DNA of 64,000 nucleotides from Paracidovorax oryzae ATCC 19882 (GTDB taxonomy: Bacteria; Pseudomonadota; Gammaproteobacteria; Burkholderiales; Burkholderiaceae_C): positions 124,001-188,000 of the forward strand of contig NZ_JMKU01000011.1 in NCBI RefSeq assembly GCF_000687165.1, given 5' to 3'. The notes beneath the pieces were generated by a model. It did no database searches, was not told where the DNA came from, and worked only from the letters and a program-made list of their open reading frames with translations. Positions 48,983 to 58,019 of the stretch are shown one piece after another; position 1 is the stretch's first letter, and each line of letters begins with the position of its first letter. The position numbers were made by a program, and so were the translations under genes.

Positions 48983-49001
48983 TGATCCGTGAACATTGAA
49001 G

Positions 49002-50330
49002 ATGACACATGTATTCCACCGACACCTGCATCAAACGCCACCCGTCGCCGTTGCCGCGCAGGGCCTGACCATCGTGGACGCCGAAGGCCGTCGCTACCTC
49101 GATGCCTCCGGCGGTGCCGCCGTGTCCTCGCTGGGCCACGGGCATCCGGACGTGATCGCCGCCATGCACGCGCAGATCGACCGGCTCGCCTACGCCCATA
49201 CCAGCTTCTTCACCACCGCGGTGGCCGAGGAACTGGCGGACGTGCTGGTGGCCGGGGCGCCGGCCGGCATGGAACACGTGTACCTGGTCAGCGGCGGATC
49301 GGAAGCCGTGGAGGCGGCGCTCAAGATGGCGCGCCAGTATTTCGTGGAGATCGGCCAGCCGCAGCGCACGCATTTCATCGCGCGGCGCCAGAGCTACCAT
49401 GGCAACACGCTGGGCGCGCTGGCCGTGGGCGGCAATGCCTGGCGGCGGGAGCCTTTCGCGCCCCTGCTGGCGCCTGCCACCCACGTGTCGGCCTGCTACC
49501 CCTACCGCGAGCAGCGCGCGCAGGAAACGCCGGAGCAGTACGGCCAGCGCCTGGCGGACGAGCTGGAGGCCGCCATCCTCGCGCAGGGGGCGGACCGCGT
49601 GATCGCCTTCGTGGCCGAGACGGTCGGCGGCGCCACGGCCGGCGTGCTCACGCCCGTGCCCGGCTACCTGCGCGCGGTGCGTGCGGTGTGCGACCGCCAT
49701 GGTGTGCTGCTGATCCTCGACGAGGTCATGTGCGGCATGGGACGCACCGGCACGCTCCATGCCTGCGAGCAGGAGGGCGTGGTACCCGACCTCGTCACCG
49801 TGGCCAAGGGCCTGGGCGGTGGCTACCAGCCGGTGGGTGCGGTGCTGGCGCAAAAGCGCATCGTCGAGGCGATGTCGGCCGGGAGCGGCTACTTCCAGCA
49901 CGGCCATACCTACCTGGGCCATCCGGTGGCCTGCGCGGCGGCGCTGGCCGTGCAGCGCGTGATCCAGCGCGACGGCCTGCTCGCCAAGGTGCGGGACGAC
50001 GGCGTGTTCTTCGGGGAGGCGCTGCGGCAGGCGCTCGGCAGCCACGCCCACGTGGGCGACATCCGCGGGCGCGGTTTCTTCTGGGGCGTCGAGCTGGTGC
50101 AGGACCGGGGCAGCAAGACGCCGTTCGATCCGGCGCGCAAGGTGCACGCCGGCACCAAGAAAGAGGCGATGGCCCGCGGGCTCCTGTGCTACCCCATGGG
50201 CGGCACGGTGGACGGGCGCATGGGCGACCACGTGCTGCTGGCGCCGCCCTTCATCGCCTCGCGCGCGGAACTGCAGGACATCGCCGGCCGCCTGGCCGAC
50301 GCGGTGGACGCCGCCACCTCCGCCGCCTGA
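49002..50330 (+). CDS. Class III PLP aminotransferase (aspartate aminotransferase family)
   Basis: Omega-type transaminase of 442 residues. Motifs are GGAAVSSLGHGHPDVIAAM, SGGSEAVEAALKMARQY (PLP phosphate site), SYHGNTLGALAVGG, LILDEVMCGMGRTG (Asp binding the PLP nitrogen) and VTVAKGLGGGYQPVG with the Schiff-base Lys. The family includes amino-acid, diamine and beta-alanine transaminases; the substrate cannot be named. It is first in an operon with a periplasmic amino-acid-binding protein and a racemase-like protein and is divergent from an RpiR regulator. Start ATG 49002 is preferred; TTG 48996 is possible. Confidence 0.9.
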   Translation: MTHVFHRHLHQTPPVAVAAQGLTIVDAEGRRYLDASGGAAVSSLGHGHPDVIAAMHAQIDRLAYAHTSFFTTAVAEELADVLVAGAPAGMEHVYLVSGGSEAVEAALKMARQYFVEIGQPQRTHFIARRQSYHGNTLGALAVGGNAWRREPFAPLLAPATHVSACYPYREQRAQETPEQYGQRLADELEAAILAQGADRVIAFVAETVGGATAGVLTPVPGYLRAVRAVCDRHGVLLILDEVMCGMGRTGTLHACEQEGVVPDLVTVAKGLGGGYQPVGAVLAQKRIVEAMSAGSGYFQHGHTYLGHPVACAAALAVQRVIQRDGLLAKVRDDGVFFGEALRQALGSHAHVGDIRGRGFFWGVELVQDRGSKTPFDPARKVHAGTKKEAMARGLLCYPMGGTVDGRMGDHVLLAPPFIASRAELQDIAGRLADAVDAATSAA

Positions 50331-50369
50331 TGGCCCACCGTTTCCATCGTTTCCGCAAGGAGTCCTCCC

Positions 50370-51266
50370 ATGTCCCGTTCCCGTCGCGCCATGCTGGCGC
50401 TCGCCGCCGCATGCGCGCTCGCTGCCCAGGCCCCTGCGCAGGAGGCCGCCTCCACCCTCCGCAAGATCAAGGACACCGGCGCCATCACGCTGGGCCACCG
50501 CGAGTCGTCCTTCGGCTTTTCGTACAACGCCGGCACGGGCTCGCCCGTGGGCTACAGCATCGACATCTGCATGAAGATCGTGGATGCGATCAAAACCGAG
50601 CTCCAGCTGCCGAAGCTGGACATCCGCTACCAGCTCGTCACTTCGCAGAACCGAATTCCCCTGGTGGCGGGCGGCACCGTCGACATCGAGTGCGGCTCCA
50701 CCACCAACCTGGTGGAGCGGCAGAAGCTCGTGGCGTTCTCGCCGGACATCTTCCGATACAACGTGCGCATGCTGGTGCGCGCCGATTCGGGCATCCGCAG
50801 CGTCGCGGACCTGCAGGGCAAGACGGTGGTGGCCACCAGCGGCACCACGTCGCTGCGACTGCTGCGAGAGGCCGACAAGGGCCGCAACCTCGACATCCAG
50901 CAGATGGCCGGCAAGGACCATGCCGATTCGTTCCTGCTGCTCGAGAGCGGGCGCGCGCAGGCCTTCATCCTCGACGACATCCTGCTGGCCGGGCTGGTCG
51001 CCACGTCGCGCAACCCGAAGGATTTCCTCATCACCGGCGAGCCGCTGCGCACGGAGAACCAGTCGCTCATGTTCCGCAAGGACGATCCGGCCTTCAAGGC
51101 CCTGGTGGACCGCGTGGTGACTGGCATGATGCAATCCGGCGAGATGGAGCGGCTCTACCGGAAGTGGTTCATGTCGCCCATTCCGCCGCGGGGCGTGAAC
51201 ATCGGCTATCCGCTCAATGCCGAGACCCGGGACGCCTTCGCCCACCCCTCCGACAAAGGACTCTGA
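50370..51266 (+). CDS. Amino-acid ABC transporter periplasmic binding protein
   Basis: Solute-binding protein family 3, 298 residues, with a signal peptide (SRSRRAMLALAAACALAAQAPAQ). The two-lobed fold shows as TLRKIKDTGAITLGHRESS, GYSIDICMKIVDAI, GGTVDIECGSTTNLVERQ, DLQGKTVVATSGTTS and FRKDDPAFKALVDRVV. The sequence resembles glutamate/aspartate binding proteins (GltI type). No permease or ATPase gene is adjacent, so it must share a transporter encoded elsewhere or act alone as a sensor. AAGGAG precedes the start, 39 bp after the aminotransferase stop. Confidence 0.9.
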   Translation: MSRSRRAMLALAAACALAAQAPAQEAASTLRKIKDTGAITLGHRESSFGFSYNAGTGSPVGYSIDICMKIVDAIKTELQLPKLDIRYQLVTSQNRIPLVAGGTVDIECGSTTNLVERQKLVAFSPDIFRYNVRMLVRADSGIRSVADLQGKTVVATSGTTSLRLLREADKGRNLDIQQMAGKDHADSFLLLESGRAQAFILDDILLAGLVATSRNPKDFLITGEPLRTENQSLMFRKDDPAFKALVDRVVTGMMQSGEMERLYRKWFMSPIPPRGVNIGYPLNAETRDAFAHPSDKGL

Positions 51267-51273
51267 GTTTCCC

Positions 51274-51918
51274 ATGCCCCGCATCGCCCTGATCCACGCC
51301 CTGGCCCATTCAGTGGCCCCCATCAACGGCGCCTTCGAACGCGACTGGCCGCAGGCCGTGCGCATGAACCTGCTGGACGACAGCCTTTCTGCCGATCTCG
51401 CGGCCGGGGGAGGGGGGCTCGACGGCGCCATGCACGAGCGGTTCGCGCGCCTGGCGCGCTACGCGGTGGACACAGGGGCCGAGGGCATTCTGTTCACCTG
51501 CTCGGCCTTCGGCCCCTGCATCGACGCGGTGGCGCGCACGCATGCACCCATGCCCGTGCTGCGACCCAACGAGGCCATGATCGGCGAGGCCATGCAGGGC
51601 GCGGGGCCGCTGGGGCTGATCGCCACCTTCGCGCCCACGCTGCGCTCCATGCCGGCGGAGTTCCCGCCCGGTACCGTGCTCGAGACGGCGCTTGCCGAAG
51701 GCGCGCTCGACGCGCTGAATGCCGGGGACGGCCCCGCCCACGATGCGCTCATCGCCCGCCAGGCCCGCGCGCTGGCGGAACGTGGATGCACCCGCATCGC
51801 CCTGGCCCAGTTCAGCATGGCCCGCGCACGCGATGCCTGCGAGCGGGCCACGGGCCTGCCGGTGCTGACGACGGTGGACAGCGCCGTGCGCAGGCTCCGC
51901 GGCTTGTTGGGGGCCTGA
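51274..51918 (+). CDS. Aspartate/glutamate racemase-family protein
   Basis: Product of 214 residues with the racemase-superfamily fold (PRIALIHALAHSVAPINGAF, GILFTCSAFGPCIDAV, GPLGLIATFAPTLRSM). The first catalytic cysteine is present in FTCSAFG (about C76). The second, expected in the strand near residue 179, is replaced: the sequence is RIALAQFSMARA. A single-cysteine protein may not racemise by the usual two-base route; arylmalonate decarboxylase and related enzymes also use one. The gene follows the binding-protein gene by 7 bp and would act on the imported amino acid or its derivative. Confidence 0.8.
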   Translation: MPRIALIHALAHSVAPINGAFERDWPQAVRMNLLDDSLSADLAAGGGGLDGAMHERFARLARYAVDTGAEGILFTCSAFGPCIDAVARTHAPMPVLRPNEAMIGEAMQGAGPLGLIATFAPTLRSMPAEFPPGTVLETALAEGALDALNAGDGPAHDALIARQARALAERGCTRIALAQFSMARARDACERATGLPVLTTVDSAVRRLRGLLGA

Positions 51919-51922
51919 AAGC

Positions 51923-51940
51923 GGCGCCCCGTGTGGCGCC
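51923..51940 (+). terminator. Stem-loop after the racemase-like gene
   Basis: GGCGCC at 51923-51928 and GGCGCC at 51935-51940 can pair around CCGTGT, 4 bp after the stop codon. No T-run follows (AATTG), so it may be a weak or Rho-assisted terminator. Confidence 0.35.
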
Positions 51941-52227
51941 AATTGTGGTGATTTCCGGCAACCGCTGTGCGCCCTGGCCTGGCGGTTGGCGACAGATGGC
52001 AGCGTGATCGGCACCGATGGCAAGGTTGCCGAACAGCGGTTTTCCAAGTCCCGTCAAAAGGCCGGTTTCTGGCGGCATCCTGCTGCCAAAGTCCGTTGAA
52101 AATAACAGCCGTTCTTCCACCCGCAGAATGGACGGGTTTTTGGTGGCAAAGGCTTGGCACGCGGCCCCGTTCTCTTCCAGAATCCAGCCGAAACGCCCAG
52201 CGTGCACCTTGTGTCGTACCCACTGCC
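51941..52227 (+). other. Leader region of bioB without a gene
   Basis: The 309 bp between the racemase-like gene and bioB contains no convincing gene. A weak hairpin (ACCCG 52119-52123, CGGGT 52133-52137) is followed by TTTT, and an imperfect repeat GGCGGCA/TGCTGCC lies at 52071-52087. These could mark a termination or attenuation site before bioB. A BirA- or BioR-type operator was not recognised. Confidence 0.3.
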
Positions 52228-53292
52228 ATGACTGCCACTCTTTCCGATACCCGCCCCGAAGCCCCCGCCATTCCCGTGCAATTGCACCGCCCCGCACGCG
52301 CTCCCGCTGCCGCGGCGGGCACGTGGAGCGTGCAGGCCGTGCAGGAACTGCTGGACCTGCCGTTCATGGACCTGCTCTGGCGCGCCCAGTCCGTGCACCG
52401 CGAGCACTGGCCCGCGGGCGACGTGGAACTGGCCACGCTGCTGTCGGTGAAGACCGGCGGCTGCCCCGAGAACTGCGGCTATTGCCCGCAGTCCGCCGAG
52501 TTCGACACGGGCGTGAAGGCGCAGAAGCTCATGAGCGTGGACGAGGTGACCACCGCCGCCCGCGCCGCACGTGACGCCGGCGCCACGCGCTTTTGCATGG
52601 GCGCCGCCTGGCGCGCGCCCAAGGACCGCGACATCGAGAAGGTGGGCGAGCTGATCGCCGCCGTGAAGGGGCTGGGAATGCAGACCTGCGCCACCCTGGG
52701 CATGCTGGAGCCGCACCAGGCCCAGGCGCTCAAGGGTGCGGGCCTGGACTACTACAACCACAACCTGGACACCGCGCCCGAGTACTACACCGACGTGGTG
52801 AGCACCCGCGCCTACCAGGACCGGCTCGACACCCTGCGCCATGTGCGCGAGGCCGGCATCAGCGTCTGCTGCGGGGGCATCATCGGCATGGGGGAGGCGC
52901 CGGTGCACCGCGCGGGCTTGATCGCCCAGCTCGCCAACCTGGACCCGTACCCGGAATCCGTGCCCATCAACAGCCTGGTGCGCGTGCCCGGCACGCCGCT
53001 GGCCGACAGCGACCCGGTCGATCCGCTGGATTTCGTGCGGGTGATCGCGGTGGCGCGCATCACCATGCCGCGTGCGCGCGTGCGCCTCTCGGCGGGCCGC
53101 CAGCAGATGGGCGATGCCGTGCAGGCGCTGTGCTTCCTGGCCGGGGCCAATTCGATCTTCTACGGCGACAAGCTGCTGGTGACCGGCAACCCCGACGTGG
53201 AGGCCGACGTGCAACTGCTCGCCAGACTGGGGATGAACGGCCGCCAGGTCGCCTCCACCGAGCCCCACGACCTGCACCACCACGCCGCCTGA
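52228..53292 (+). CDS. bioB: Biotin synthase BioB
   Basis: Radical-SAM enzyme that inserts sulfur into dethiobiotin. The 354-residue product has the cluster motif [11 protein letters not shown] (C-x3-C-x2-C, about 92-99), [13 protein letters not shown] and [10 protein letters not shown]. Arg and Cys residues for the [2Fe-2S] cluster are in the C-terminal part ([13 protein letters not shown]). The C-terminus ends with a His-rich [10 protein letters not shown]. It stands alone; other bio genes are not in the window. Biotin is needed for the PccA subunit encoded nearby, but no regulatory link is visible. The start MTATLSDTR at 52228 was preferred over the long upstream extension. Confidence 0.96.
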   Translation: MTATLSDTRPEAPAIPVQLHRPARAPAAAAGTWSVQAVQELLDLPFMDLLWRAQSVHREHWPAGDVELATLLSVKTGGCPENCGYCPQSAEFDTGVKAQKLMSVDEVTTAARAARDAGATRFCMGAAWRAPKDRDIEKVGELIAAVKGLGMQTCATLGMLEPHQAQALKGAGLDYYNHNLDTAPEYYTDVVSTRAYQDRLDTLRHVREAGISVCCGGIIGMGEAPVHRAGLIAQLANLDPYPESVPINSLVRVPGTPLADSDPVDPLDFVRVIAVARITMPRARVRLSAGRQQMGDAVQALCFLAGANSIFYGDKLLVTGNPDVEADVQLLARLGMNGRQVASTEPHDLHHHAA

Positions 53293-53306
53293 GGACGGGA
53301 CGGCGA

Positions 53307-56126
53307 TCACCGCCCGCCGCGCGGGGCCTCGTACCCGAGCATCTTCATGGCCTGCGTGATGGAGACCGCCGCCTTGTCGTAGCCCTCCCAGGGGGCGTTG
53401 CCTGCGCGGAGCCGGTCTTCCACGGTGGACACGGTCCATTCGGTGCTGCTCGACAGCGCGCCCAGCTCATCCCAGCGCAACGGCACGGAAATGCCCAGGC
53501 CGGGCCGGGCGCGTGCGGACCACGCGCTCACCGTGGTGGCGCCGAAGCCGTTGCGCAGGTAATCCACGAAGATTTTCCCCACGCGGTTGCGCGGCCCGCT
53601 CTTGGCCACGAACAGCTGCGGGATGGTGCGCGCCATGTGCTGCACCACTGCCTGCGAAAAGCCCTTCACCGTGTCCCAGCCGTGCAGGCGCTTGATGGGC
53701 ACGACCACGTGCAGCCCCTTGCCTCCGCTGGTCTTGAGAAAGCCCGGCAGGCCCAGTTCCGTGAGCATCACGCGCATCAGCGTGGCGGCCTCCTGCACCT
53801 TGTCCCAGGGCACGCCTTCGCCGGGGTCGAGGTCGAAGGCCATCCGGTCGGGCCGGTCGATGCGGTCGCTGCGGGCGTTCCAGCTGTGGAACTCGATGGT
53901 GTTCATCTGGGCCCAGGCTGGCAGGCCTTCGGGCCCCGCGATCTCGGCCAGGGGCGAATGGCCGGGGTCCAGCGCCGGGTCCAGCGTGCGCACGCCATCC
54001 ACCGATCCGTGCTCCGGGTGCTTCTGGAAGAAGAGCTCCCCGCCCACGCCTTCCGGAGCCCGCACGACCGAGACGGGGCGCTGGCGCAGGTGTTCCATCA
54101 TCAGCGGTGCGACCAGCGCGTAGTAGCGCACCAGGTCCAGCTTGGTGGTCCCGCTCGCGGCATCGATCACCCGGTCGCCGTGGGTCACGCGCAGCGAGGA
54201 GGGCGGGGCGGCAGAGGAAGGAGCGGATGCGGTTCGGCGGGAGGTCATGCTGGTGCGGGCCCTGGAGGGCGTGGCGTCGGACGAAGCTCGGCGTGGGGCC
54301 GCTGGCGGGGTGGAGGGCGGGGCCGCCACCGCGGCGGCCGGTGCGGGTGTCTCGCGCACGATCTCGCGCGGAGGCTTGTCCTCGCGCAGGCCGCGAAAGA
54401 CCGCCTGTCGGACATGGCGCGTCTGCGTCCAGCCCGCGAAGGCCACCTCCGCGAGCAGTTGCGGTTGCACCCAGTGGGCCTTGCGGCCCACTTGCGTGCC
54501 TTCGGCGAAGGGGCTGCGATCGGCAGCCAGCGAGCGCAGCCGTGCGTGCAGCGTCGCCAGGGTGCGCTCGCTGAAGCCGGAGCCCACGTTGCCCGCATAG
54601 TGCAGTTGCCCATCGTCGCCGTGCACGCCGAGCAGCAGCGAGCCGAGGCCGGTGCGCGTGCCCTGCGGGTCCGTATAGCCGCCGATCACGAACTCCTGCC
54701 GCTGTCCACACTTGAGCTTGATCCAGTCGGCCGACCTGCCGGACGCGTAGGCGGCCGACACGCGCTTGCCGATGACGCCCTCGAAGCCGAGCCGGCAGGC
54801 GGAGGCGATCAACTCGCCGGGCGATGCCTCGAACGCGTAGCTGAAGCGCACCGTGTCGCTGCCGGCCTCGGCCACGAGCGTGCGCAGTGCCTCCCTGCGC
54901 TCTGCCAGCGGCAGGCCCCGCAGGTCGTGGCCATTGAGGAAGGGCAGGTCGAACACGTAGAAGACCAGGCCGCTGCGGTCCACCGCGCCGCCGTCCGCGG
55001 TGCCCGCCGCGCTGCGTCCGGGCCGGCGTCCGCTCTCGAAGGCGTTCTGCAGCGCCTGGAAGTCCGGAATGCCATGCCGGTCGGGCACCACGATCTCGCC
55101 GTCGATCCAGCCGGACTCCACCGGCAGGGCGCGCACGGCGCGCGCCAGCCCGGGCATGCGGTGGGTCCAGTCGTTGCCGTTGCGGGTGATGAGGCGCGCC
55201 TCGCCGCCTTCGATGCGCGCGAGGATGCGGTAGCCGTCGAACTTGAGCTCGAACATCCATTCGGCCAGGTCGGTGGGCGGGCCGTCCACCAGCGTGGCCA
55301 GTTGTGGCGCCAGCGCCGCGGGCAGGGCTGCCTTCTTCGGCCGCGAGGAGACACCGGCCCGGACAGTCCGGCCTGCGGCCGTCCCCGAGGACGGCGCGGA
55401 CGCCGCAGCCTTGCCGCGGGTGGCCGTCCGGCGGGTGCCGGATGGGGCGGGGCCGGGCGCCTGCCTGCCGTGTGCGGGCGTGGGCACGGGCACGGGCAGC
55501 GACTTCACGCTGTCCGGCATCGCGTCCACCACGCTGTACTCGACGGCGTCGCGTTCCAGCCCGTCGCGCTCCTTGATGAGCAGCCACGGCGGCTGGCGCT
55601 CGTTGCCCCGGCCGTGCATGCGCACCAGCGTCCACCGGCCCTGGAGCTTGTGGCCGTGCAATTCGAACTTGAGCTTGCCCGCGCGCCAGGCCCGGGCGGG
55701 GTCTTCCAGCGGCAACCAGTAGCCCTTGTCCCAGATGATGACGCGGCCCGCTCCGTACTGCCGCGCAGGGATCTGGCCTTCGAAGCGGTTGTAGGCGACC
55801 GGGTGGTCCTCCACCTGCACGGCCATGCGCTTGTCCCTGGGGTCGAAGCTCGGGCCCTTGGGCACCGCCCAGCTCTTCATGGTGCCGTCGATTTCCAGCC
55901 GGAAGTCGTAATGCAGGCGGCTCGCCCAGTGCTTCTGCACCACGAAGCGCAGCGCGCCGCGCGGCAGGGCATCGCCCGGCTCCGCTCCGGGCTCGGGGGT
56001 GCTGCGGAAATCCCGCTTGCGGGCATAGTCCGCGAGGGCGTCCGGCGCCGCCCTGGGCGGCGTTTTCTGCAGCGCTTTTTGCGGTGCGTCCTGCGCAGTG
56101 CCGGAGGTGGTGGAGCGTCGTGCCAT
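53307..56126 (-). CDS. ligD: NHEJ DNA ligase LigD (PE-LIG-POL)
   Basis: Multidomain end-joining enzyme of 939 residues. The N-terminal 3'-phosphoesterase domain (about 30-205) has HWASRLHYDFRLEIDG and KGPSFDPRDKR. The ATP-dependent ligase domain (about 270-590) has the adenylated K295 in ELKFDGYRI, IDGEIVV and EGVIGKR. After a Pro/Ala linker the primase-like polymerase domain (about 650-930) has AFDLDPGEGV and TSGGKGLHVVVP. Domain order PE-LIG-POL is the Pseudomonas-type order, not the mycobacterial one. It lies 11 bp after ku on the same strand, so the two are cotranscribed, and it is convergent with bioB. Confidence 0.96.
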   Translation of the reverse strand: MARRSTTSGTAQDAPQKALQKTPPRAAPDALADYARKRDFRSTPEPGAEPGDALPRGALRFVVQKHWASRLHYDFRLEIDGTMKSWAVPKGPSFDPRDKRMAVQVEDHPVAYNRFEGQIPARQYGAGRVIIWDKGYWLPLEDPARAWRAGKLKFELHGHKLQGRWTLVRMHGRGNERQPPWLLIKERDGLERDAVEYSVVDAMPDSVKSLPVPVPTPAHGRQAPGPAPSGTRRTATRGKAAASAPSSGTAAGRTVRAGVSSRPKKAALPAALAPQLATLVDGPPTDLAEWMFELKFDGYRILARIEGGEARLITRNGNDWTHRMPGLARAVRALPVESGWIDGEIVVPDRHGIPDFQALQNAFESGRRPGRSAAGTADGGAVDRSGLVFYVFDLPFLNGHDLRGLPLAERREALRTLVAEAGSDTVRFSYAFEASPGELIASACRLGFEGVIGKRVSAAYASGRSADWIKLKCGQRQEFVIGGYTDPQGTRTGLGSLLLGVHGDDGQLHYAGNVGSGFSERTLATLHARLRSLAADRSPFAEGTQVGRKAHWVQPQLLAEVAFAGWTQTRHVRQAVFRGLREDKPPREIVRETPAPAAAVAAPPSTPPAAPRRASSDATPSRARTSMTSRRTASAPSSAAPPSSLRVTHGDRVIDAASGTTKLDLVRYYALVAPLMMEHLRQRPVSVVRAPEGVGGELFFQKHPEHGSVDGVRTLDPALDPGHSPLAEIAGPEGLPAWAQMNTIEFHSWNARSDRIDRPDRMAFDLDPGEGVPWDKVQEAATLMRVMLTELGLPGFLKTSGGKGLHVVVPIKRLHGWDTVKGFSQAVVQHMARTIPQLFVAKSGPRNRVGKIFVDYLRNGFGATTVSAWSARARPGLGISVPLRWDELGALSSSTEWTVSTVEDRLRAGNAPWEGYDKAAVSITQAMKMLGYEAPRGGR

Positions 56127-56137
56127 GGCGTACGGGC

Positions 56138-57277
56138 TCAGGCTGCCTTGCGGCCCGCCGGGGCGCCTTTCGCGGAGGATCTGGCGGTCGCGCGCTTCGC
56201 GGAGGCCTTGGCCTTGCCCTTCGCGCCGCCGGCCGACGTGGCGCGTGTCTTGGCAGTCTTGGCCGACGCGTTGGGCAGGTGCCGCACGCTCGAGGTTTTA
56301 CGCCCCTTCGCGCCATCTTCCACCTCGTCCTCTCCTTGCTCCTTCTTTCCATCCGCACCGGTGGCGGCCTTGCGCCGCCCGCCTTCGAGGCTGCGGCGCA
56401 GCAGGGCCGTGAGGTCCACCACGTCCGCGCCGCCTGCCTCCGACGGTGCCTCCAGCGGCTCGACCTCGGCGATGTCACCGGCCTGGGCGCGTGCTTCCAC
56501 CAGCTTCATGATCTCTTCGGAGAACGAGTTGCGGAACTGGTCCGCATCCCAGCCCTGTGTCATGTCGTCGATCAGCTGCCGCGCCATGCGCATCTCTGCA
56601 TCCTTGAGCCCGACGGCCTTGCCACCGGCCGGGGGCAGGTTCAGTTCCTGGAAGGAGCGTATCTCGCCGCCCCAGCGCAGCAGGTTGAGCACCAGCGCCC
56701 GACCGCAGGGAATGAGCACCGCCAGGTGCTGCTTGGTCTGGATCACCACCTTGCCCACGCCCGCGCGGTGGCTCGCCTTGAGCGCCTCGCGCAGCAAGGC
56801 ATACACCTTTTCGCCGCGGGGTAGCGGTGCCGTGTAGTAGGGCCGTTCCAGATAGACGAACGGTATCTCGTCGGCATCCAGGAATGCCTCGATCTCGATG
56901 GTCTGGGTGGTCTTGGGATAGGCCTGCGCGATCTCTTCGGGCGTGAGCACCACGTAGCGGCCGTCTTCGTACTCCACGCCCTTGACGATGTTCTCCGCCG
57001 TGATTTCCTTGCCCGTCTTCTTGTTGATGCGCTTGTAGCCGACCGGATCCATGCTGCGCTTGTCGAGCCAGTCGAAGTCGATGCCGCTGTCCCGCGTGGC
57101 GGAATACAGGCCCACGGGCACATGGACCAAGCCGAAGCTGATCGCGCCCTTCCACAGCGCACGGGTGGACGTGGGGGCCTGCCCTCCGGGCGCCTTGTCG
57201 GCCCTGGCGGCCCGCGAGGGCGCGGCAGGAGCGGGGGCTGTGCGGGAGCGGGAGGTTCGGGTTGTCTTCTCGGCCAT
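56138..57277 (-). CDS. ku: Ku protein (NHEJ DNA-end binding)
   Basis: Bacterial Ku of 379 residues that rings broken DNA ends and recruits LigD. The core (about 38-300) reads RALWKGAISFGLVHVPVGLYSA, GYKRINKKTGKEI, YVVLTPEEI, FVYLERPYYTAPL and the bridge region. The C-terminal extension (about 300-379) is long and rich in Lys/Ala (RKAATGADGKKEQGEDE, AKGKAKASAKRATARSS), a feature known to aid DNA binding in some Ku proteins. The start MAEKTTRTSRS at 57277 has a basic N-terminal tail before the core. Only one ku gene is present in the window. Confidence 0.95.
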   Translation of the reverse strand: MAEKTTRTSRSRTAPAPAAPSRAARADKAPGGQAPTSTRALWKGAISFGLVHVPVGLYSATRDSGIDFDWLDKRSMDPVGYKRINKKTGKEITAENIVKGVEYEDGRYVVLTPEEIAQAYPKTTQTIEIEAFLDADEIPFVYLERPYYTAPLPRGEKVYALLREALKASHRAGVGKVVIQTKQHLAVLIPCGRALVLNLLRWGGEIRSFQELNLPPAGGKAVGLKDAEMRMARQLIDDMTQGWDADQFRNSFSEEIMKLVEARAQAGDIAEVEPLEAPSEAGGADVVDLTALLRRSLEGGRRKAATGADGKKEQGEDEVEDGAKGRKTSSVRHLPNASAKTAKTRATSAGGAKGKAKASAKRATARSSAKGAPAGRKAA

Positions 57278-57455
57278 GGCGGACTCTCCTGGGCGAAGCG
57301 GCGGCGACATGCCGGCGCCCGCGGGTGCGGACCACGTTAGCCCTGCCGCGGCACCGGGGCTGTAGGACGCGCGCCGGCCGCGGCGCCGGTGGCGGCAGGC
57401 GATCGCATGCCATGTGCAACACCGCCGCTGGCCCGGCATGCGGGCGCGCCCGGGA

Positions 57456-58019
57456 TCAGCTCTCGCCGCTGTCCGATGGCGCGCTGGCCCCCGTACCGGT
57501 CGCGGGGCTGGGCGGCGCCGATGCCACGATGTGGTGATCGCTCTGCAGCATGGGCACGAAGCCCAACTGGCCCTTCATGCGCCGGAACGGCGTGGAGAAC
57601 TTCTCCAGCGTGATGGCCGTGATCTTGTCGAAGAACGCGCTGTTGGAGCCGGTGGTGGAATACACCGACTCCTTCTGGTTCCAGCGCACGCGCCAGTGCG
57701 TGCGCGATTTCTGGATGCCGACGCGGATGTGCTCGTCCAGGCAGTGCCCGTCGGCGCGGAAGAACAGCGTCAGGCCGAAATAGAAAAAGCCGTCATCGCC
57801 CACCTGCAGGCGCGGCCAGAGGGAGGTACGCTCGTCGGCGATGCGCTCCAGCCGCTCGTCCAGCGCGTGGAACTCCACGTCGCCGGAGCGCCCGCCCAGG
57901 TGGGCGATGAACTCCACGCGCAGGCGCTGCGCCAGGACGACGCACTCGTCCTTGTACTGCTCGAAATCCTTGCACCAGGCGATGGCCTTCGCCTGCAGGT
58001 CCTGGAAGTTGGTGGTCAT
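57456..58019 (-). CDS. Conserved hypothetical protein upstream of ku
   Basis: Product of 187 residues with no signal peptide or membrane segment. It reads MTTNFQDLQAKAIAWCKDFEQY, a central mixed alpha/beta part (VEFIAHLGGRSGDVEFHAL, GFFYFGLTLFFRADGHCLDEHI) and a Pro/Ala/Ser-rich tail. I do not recognise the family. It lies upstream of and on the same strand as ku, with 178 bp between, so it may be unrelated to end joining. Start 58019 has GGACTCTCC-complement purines (GGAGAG) just upstream on its strand, a good ribosome site. Confidence 0.75.
   Translation of the reverse strand: MTTNFQDLQAKAIAWCKDFEQYKDECVVLAQRLRVEFIAHLGGRSGDVEFHALDERLERIADERTSLWPRLQVGDDGFFYFGLTLFFRADGHCLDEHIRVGIQKSRTHWRVRWNQKESVYSTTGSNSAFFDKITAITLEKFSTPFRRMKGQLGFVPMLQSDHHIVASAPPSPATGTGASAPSDSGES

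Noticed and set aside
52593-56837. Very long plus-strand open frame (about 1400 codons) across bioB, ligD and ku
   Set aside because: Its residues are Arg/Ala/Gly/His-rich low-complexity typical of an antisense frame in high-GC DNA. It overlaps well-supported genes (bioB, ligD, ku) throughout.
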